Below, piece by piece: positions 60,001-64,000 of a DNA stretch of 64,000 nt (its first letter is position 1; the number at the start of each line of letters is the position of its first letter). The position numbers were made by a program, and so were the translations under genes. The notes below the pieces were generated by a model that saw nothing but the letters and a program-made list of their open reading frames with translations, had not been told where the DNA came from and did not search any database. This stretch comes from Certhia americana (taxonomy: Eukaryota > Chordata > Aves > Passeriformes > Certhiidae): assembly GCA_018697195.1 (NCBI GenBank), contig CM031879.1, positions 37,001,408-37,065,407 on the forward strand, in the 5' to 3' direction.

Positions 60001-63000
60001 AACCCCACTCGAGCCCTAAGGAGAGACATTTAAAACTGGCCAGGACTAAAGCCACATCTTTTTCAAGTCTGCTGGTTTTCACCAGTGCAAATGCAAATTT
60101 TAATGGTAAAAGACAAGTTCCACAACTCCATGTTGAAACACTGCCGAGTAGAAACACGACAGGTCACACCAAGAAAATAAATACCATTTTTGATGAAACT
60201 AAGTGATTTTAAGGATTATAGTGGTCCCCCTATATACATGTGGGATTGACCAATGCAAAAGATATTAGTCATATGGCGGAACAGCAAAACAAGTCCTAAA
60301 AGAAGGGTATTTCATAATAGTTTAACCATATGGAGTGCAAACAGAACAGGTGTTCAGCACTGCTTTGGAATAATTTCCATAAAACACCTGATTTTGTTAT
60401 CTGTACAGTGTTTGTAACTGGGTCCAAAAAATCTTTATACCTTACCTGAGCATGTAATTTACCTTCTCACAAGTTACAAAACTAAGCTAGGTTTTAATCT
60501 TAAAAAATAATTAAGCCAATAATTCCCCACTGAAGATTAGGGTAGAAAAATATTTTCCTAACTATCAGAGTGGTACAGCTTCAGTTACAGGATAGCTATT
60601 CCCTTAGTTCACAATTCCTGCACAGTCCATTATATCAAGTCATGGTATTTGCTCAGCAGGACACAAGAGGATGTCTGAAAAGGCACCTGACCCTAGGTGC
60701 AATTTTGAGATGTAGCACATGGGGACCAGAATGACTGAAGAAAAACAGATACTGGAAAATAATACCAGAAAATCTTTCCTCTTTAACGGCCAACACTCCT
60801 TACAATGGAACTTGTATAACAAGAAGATTATTTTGGATTACTGACTGTCTCCTCTCAAGTCAGATCAGACCTTGGAGCTGCAATGCTAAAGTAGGATGAG
60901 GAAACATTGCCAATCCTTACTTTTATTAAGCCTGTAATGTCACACATAACTGAACTGTATTGTATTCTATGATTTATTTTTGTGCATTTAGTGTCTCTAG
61001 AGGCTCCCACATTTTGTCCTGTAATAAGACATGTCCTTAAAATACAGCTTGATACCTGCCAAAAATTGGGCATAAGTACAAACTTATGATTAATAGAATG
61101 CTAAGTAGCTGAGTCGTCTGTTTTGACATTTCCAATAAAGACATAAGGTCTGCAAAAGCAGTAAAAAAGGAGCTCTAATAAGTGATTCTATTCGGATTTC
61201 TAATGGAAACAAACATCAAATGTCATCACTTAAATCTGAAATCACAATGAACCTGCCCAATCTTTCTAAGCAATCTTTTGCCACCAAACAACTCTGACTG
61301 CCAATATATAGGAAGACAAATTCACAGCATTAACACTGCAACACAAAACTGAAACTACAATGTACGCAGGAATAAACATATGAAAGGATTGCAAGGCAAA
61401 AATGTTATGGAAAATGCCTACTTAATCTCTTAATACTTTACTTACACAGAGATAGGATATTTTATAATAAACAACCCAAGCTTGTTTATTTTCAAAATAA
61501 ATAGGCTGGTCTTCCATTACCCTTAACATTGAGCTATGGCTGATCACTCCACAGACCCCATTGTTAACTTGCATTATCAAAACTCTAGAACTGCTTTATT
61601 TGATATGAAGGAGTGTATCATATGGAAGATATACGAATTATCTCACTGCTGGAGGGATAATTATATTCAGTGACATGAATATATACCCAAAGATGAAACT
61701 GTCACAATGCCTCACTGTTAATTGCACATTAAGAGAAACAATTAGGTTCCTATCTTAGAGCTATTAACTTCTCTAGCCATAACACACACAATTACTCACT
61801 CTCTCGGCGATTCTGATAATGACTAAATAATCCTTTCTTTATGTAACATTAACACACATAAAATTTATGTGATATCTATATTCAAGCTAAGGATGCCATC
61901 AAAGGTGCGTAATTAAAATCTTATTGCTGTGACAACTGCCTCATGATTTAGTAAGATATGCACTATAAGTACACATCCAGATTTGTGCCCTTTCTATTCC
62001 ATTCTCATCCACAATCATGGAATACTTCCTTTGATTTTATCCCTGCACGTAAAAGCCCTTAGTTCTTAGGTCTTCAAACACAAATTTAGAAGGAGGGATA
62101 ATGCATGCCTTCTTCCTTTGCTTCTATGAAACAAGTAAACAAAACAACGGCCATAAAAACGCAAGAGGACAGAAAGTAGGTTGTCCATACCAAGTGAAAT
62201 TTAGTATTTTAAAACAACCTAAATTATTCCTTTAGGAGCTAATAGCTACAGTGTGGGAACATGTACCTTTTTCTCAGGTTTATAAAGACAGTACTGTACA
62301 CAGTTTACAGTAAGCTTCAATTGTGAAATGTAAACCTCGCTAAAATTTTCAGTGTTGTGGCCTTATGCTAATTTTACAATTGGGCTGTTCAAAATAATTT
62401 AATTAAACTTGCAAAAGAATAAAAATTAGCACGTAATGTTGAATATCCATGTTATAAAAATGGACATAAAATCCCATAAACCAAAATATTTCTTTTTTAA
62501 AAAGGCAGTAACACATAAAAAAGAGGTCCTGGAAGAGTTCACTCAATTGGAAATAATTCCAATTTCACAAAGAGCTACTGCAGGCATTTAGTATCGCATA
62601 TCAGTAAAGCCAAGCATTTCAAGAACAACCTTAAAAAATCAAGGCTGAGGTACATTCCAGAAACAACTCTCAAGTAAAGACTGATAGCACTGTTAGAAAA
62701 GAGAACAACTAATTAAAATAGAGAAATGGTAATACAGGTAAAAGATACACACAGCTGTTTAATCTGATGTTCATTGTGTGTTAACTGTAAAAACTGCTAA
62801 TCAAATTTCTGTTAACACTACCAATTAACTGAATCAAAGCCTTTGCAAATCCACTGTCTATTTCTGTGTATCAGTAGGTATCTCTTACTTCCCTGCAGTT
62901 CATGTCTTCCAGTTTCTTTTTACCATTTGCTTTGGGCATTAAATGGGTCTAAGCATATAAATTAAAACTGGGCAAAGCCTGAAACAATTATTAGTTTACT

Positions 63001-63167
63001 GTCAAATTATGCAGATCTAAGAGACAAACATTTACAACACTGTATATTCTATATTGACCAACTCTCTTTAGAAAATAAACTGAATTTAACAGTCACAAAT
63101 TAGCCCAAGTTTTCAAAAATGCATTAAGTGTCCATAAATACAACCACTCTTCTGTATTTAGAATTAC
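57001..63167 (-). other. PPP1R12A: 6.2-kb intron, largest in the window
   Basis: AT-rich. I found no exon-like block or mobile element I could name. Confidence 0.5.
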
Positions 63168-63286
63168 CTTGTCTATTTACTTCATTCTGAAGCAGCTCTT
63201 CCATTGCCTCTTCTTCAGCAATATCTAATGGAGTGTCTCCTTCACTATTTACAGCTCCTACATGTGCTCCTTGACTAATTAAATAC
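63168..63286 (-). CDS. PPP1R12A: PPP1R12A exon: ankyrin repeat 3 end and repeat 4 (residues ~124-163)
   Basis: 119 nt between acceptor TTGGCAG and donor GTAATTC, phase 2 in and phase 1 out. It encodes YLISQGAHVGAV, then the ankyrin TPLDIA core, and ends EVNRQ plus the first base of a glycine codon. This is the first exon of the gene inside the window. In MYPT1 these repeats form the concave surface that wraps the PP1c C-terminus. A run of 20 T (minus strand) lies about 54 bases upstream of the acceptor. Confidence 0.97.
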
Positions 63287-64000
63287 CTGCCAATAGATAA
63301 AGAAAAGAAGCCTGTAAATAACACAGCAAAGCTGATGGGAAAAAAAAAAAAAAAAAAAAGCAGCCACTTTATATGCATACACAATAAACAGAAATATATA
63401 TATTGGGTGTAAGTATAAATGCTTTGACTGCCTGCAACCTATGAATACCCCTATAATAATTACATGTATAATAATTTTCATCCTAATACCCATTAATACA
63501 AATAGCCTTCTGGTCTTCAGTTTACCACTCATGATATAAGACTCCTGATATATTTAATACATACCTGGAAGAACTGAAAAAAGAAAATGGCTAGATAATG
63601 ACCAAAAGTGATGACAAGGTGAGCAGCGATGGAACCACCAAATCCCATGACCTCCTCTTATTAAGCCACTTTTTCTGTAACTCACAGGTTCAGTGGCACA
63701 TAACGTTTCTGCAATTTGCCAAAATGATGACTCCTGATCTCTTTGGCAGCCTCTTAAAGTTAATAAAAACAAAACCACATCTCCTTCTAACATAAGGTCA
63801 GTTTTTGGTGGGGAAGGAGGCAAGAGGGAGAAAGAAAACAGTACTTTATACATTTCAACCCCTCTATGTTTTCTTATTTAATGTGTTACTGTCTCAGGAG
63901 TCAAGAACCTCAAATTCTTAATTTCCATTCACATCAAAGGATCAATTCCAGCAATAGGTCACAGAAGTATTACATTATTTAATTGTATTAAACCATAAGC
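63287..64000 (-). other. PPP1R12A: Intron, continues beyond the window
   Basis: Includes a 20-base A run on the plus strand (63340-63359). The next upstream exon, expected to end in ankyrin repeat 3, is not in the window. Confidence 0.7.

Larger units (their letters stand above)
14395..63286 (-). other. PPP1R12A: PPP1R12A (MYPT1) gene, partial: last 23 canonical coding exons plus 3' UTR
   Basis: MYPT1 is the targeting and regulatory subunit of myosin light-chain phosphatase. It holds PP1c-delta on myosin and is inhibited by ROCK phosphorylation. Seen: 23 minus-strand exons with GT/AG borders join into one open frame of about 910 codons, covering ankyrin repeats, an acidic stretch, a Ser/Thr-rich centre, RRSTQ and RRSTG sites, a coiled coil and a C-terminal zipper ending ISKLSK and TAA. 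No frameshift or internal stop was found, so the gene looks functional. Residue numbering assumes 123 residues before the first exon here; on that basis the two ROCK sites fall at 699 and 854, against 696 and 853 in human. The 5' exons, including the PP1-binding motif, lie to the right of the window. Confidence 0.97.

Overview
The window is vertebrate, most probably avian, genomic DNA. It carries almost all of the 3' three-quarters of one multi-exon gene on the minus strand, PPP1R12A (MYPT1, the myosin-phosphatase targeting subunit). The avian call rests on several CR1 LINE fragments, including one with readable CR1 reverse transcriptase, and on protein residues that resemble chicken MYPT1 more than mammalian MYPT1 as I remember them.

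Layout, left to right. Bases 1-2000 are a very GC-rich CpG island with a 23-bp tandem repeat running into a 400-base assembly gap (1261-1660). In vertebrates PAWR lies next to PPP1R12A, downstream of it on the same strand, so this island is probably the PAWR promoter and non-coding first exon; no PAWR coding sequence is present. Bases 2000-14390 are intergenic, with one CR1 end, simple repeats and an isolated CpG-rich block at 10.1-10.8 kb. Bases 14395-16451 are the likely PPP1R12A 3' UTR. From 16452 to 63286 I could place 23 canonical coding exons in consistent splice phase. They encode the last about 910 residues of a protein of about 1,030. The first exons (N-terminal ankyrin repeats and the PP1-binding KVKF motif) lie beyond base 64000. 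All 23 exons join without a frameshift or internal stop and have GT/AG borders.

The protein order is: ankyrin repeats, acidic segment, Ser/Thr-rich alternatively spliced centre, the two ROCK inhibitory sites (RRSTQ and RRSTG), then a coiled coil ending in a leucine zipper.

The most interesting content is in the non-canonical exons. (1) A 117-nt, phase 0-0 cassette exon at 45950-46066 looks like a tandem duplicate of the next exon, sharing PASWR-GLRKTG but lacking the serine that in MYPT1 is the NUAK1/14-3-3 site. (2) An in-frame alternative terminal exon at 21275-21409 encodes a second zipper related to the canonical last exon. (3) A 17-nt microexon whose omission would stop translation within two codons. 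(4) Candidates for the known 31-nt leucine-zipper-switch exon. I see no prokaryotic system, CRISPR array or RNA gene. Residue numbers below assume 123 residues upstream of the window; they agree with the human sites to within about 3 residues.
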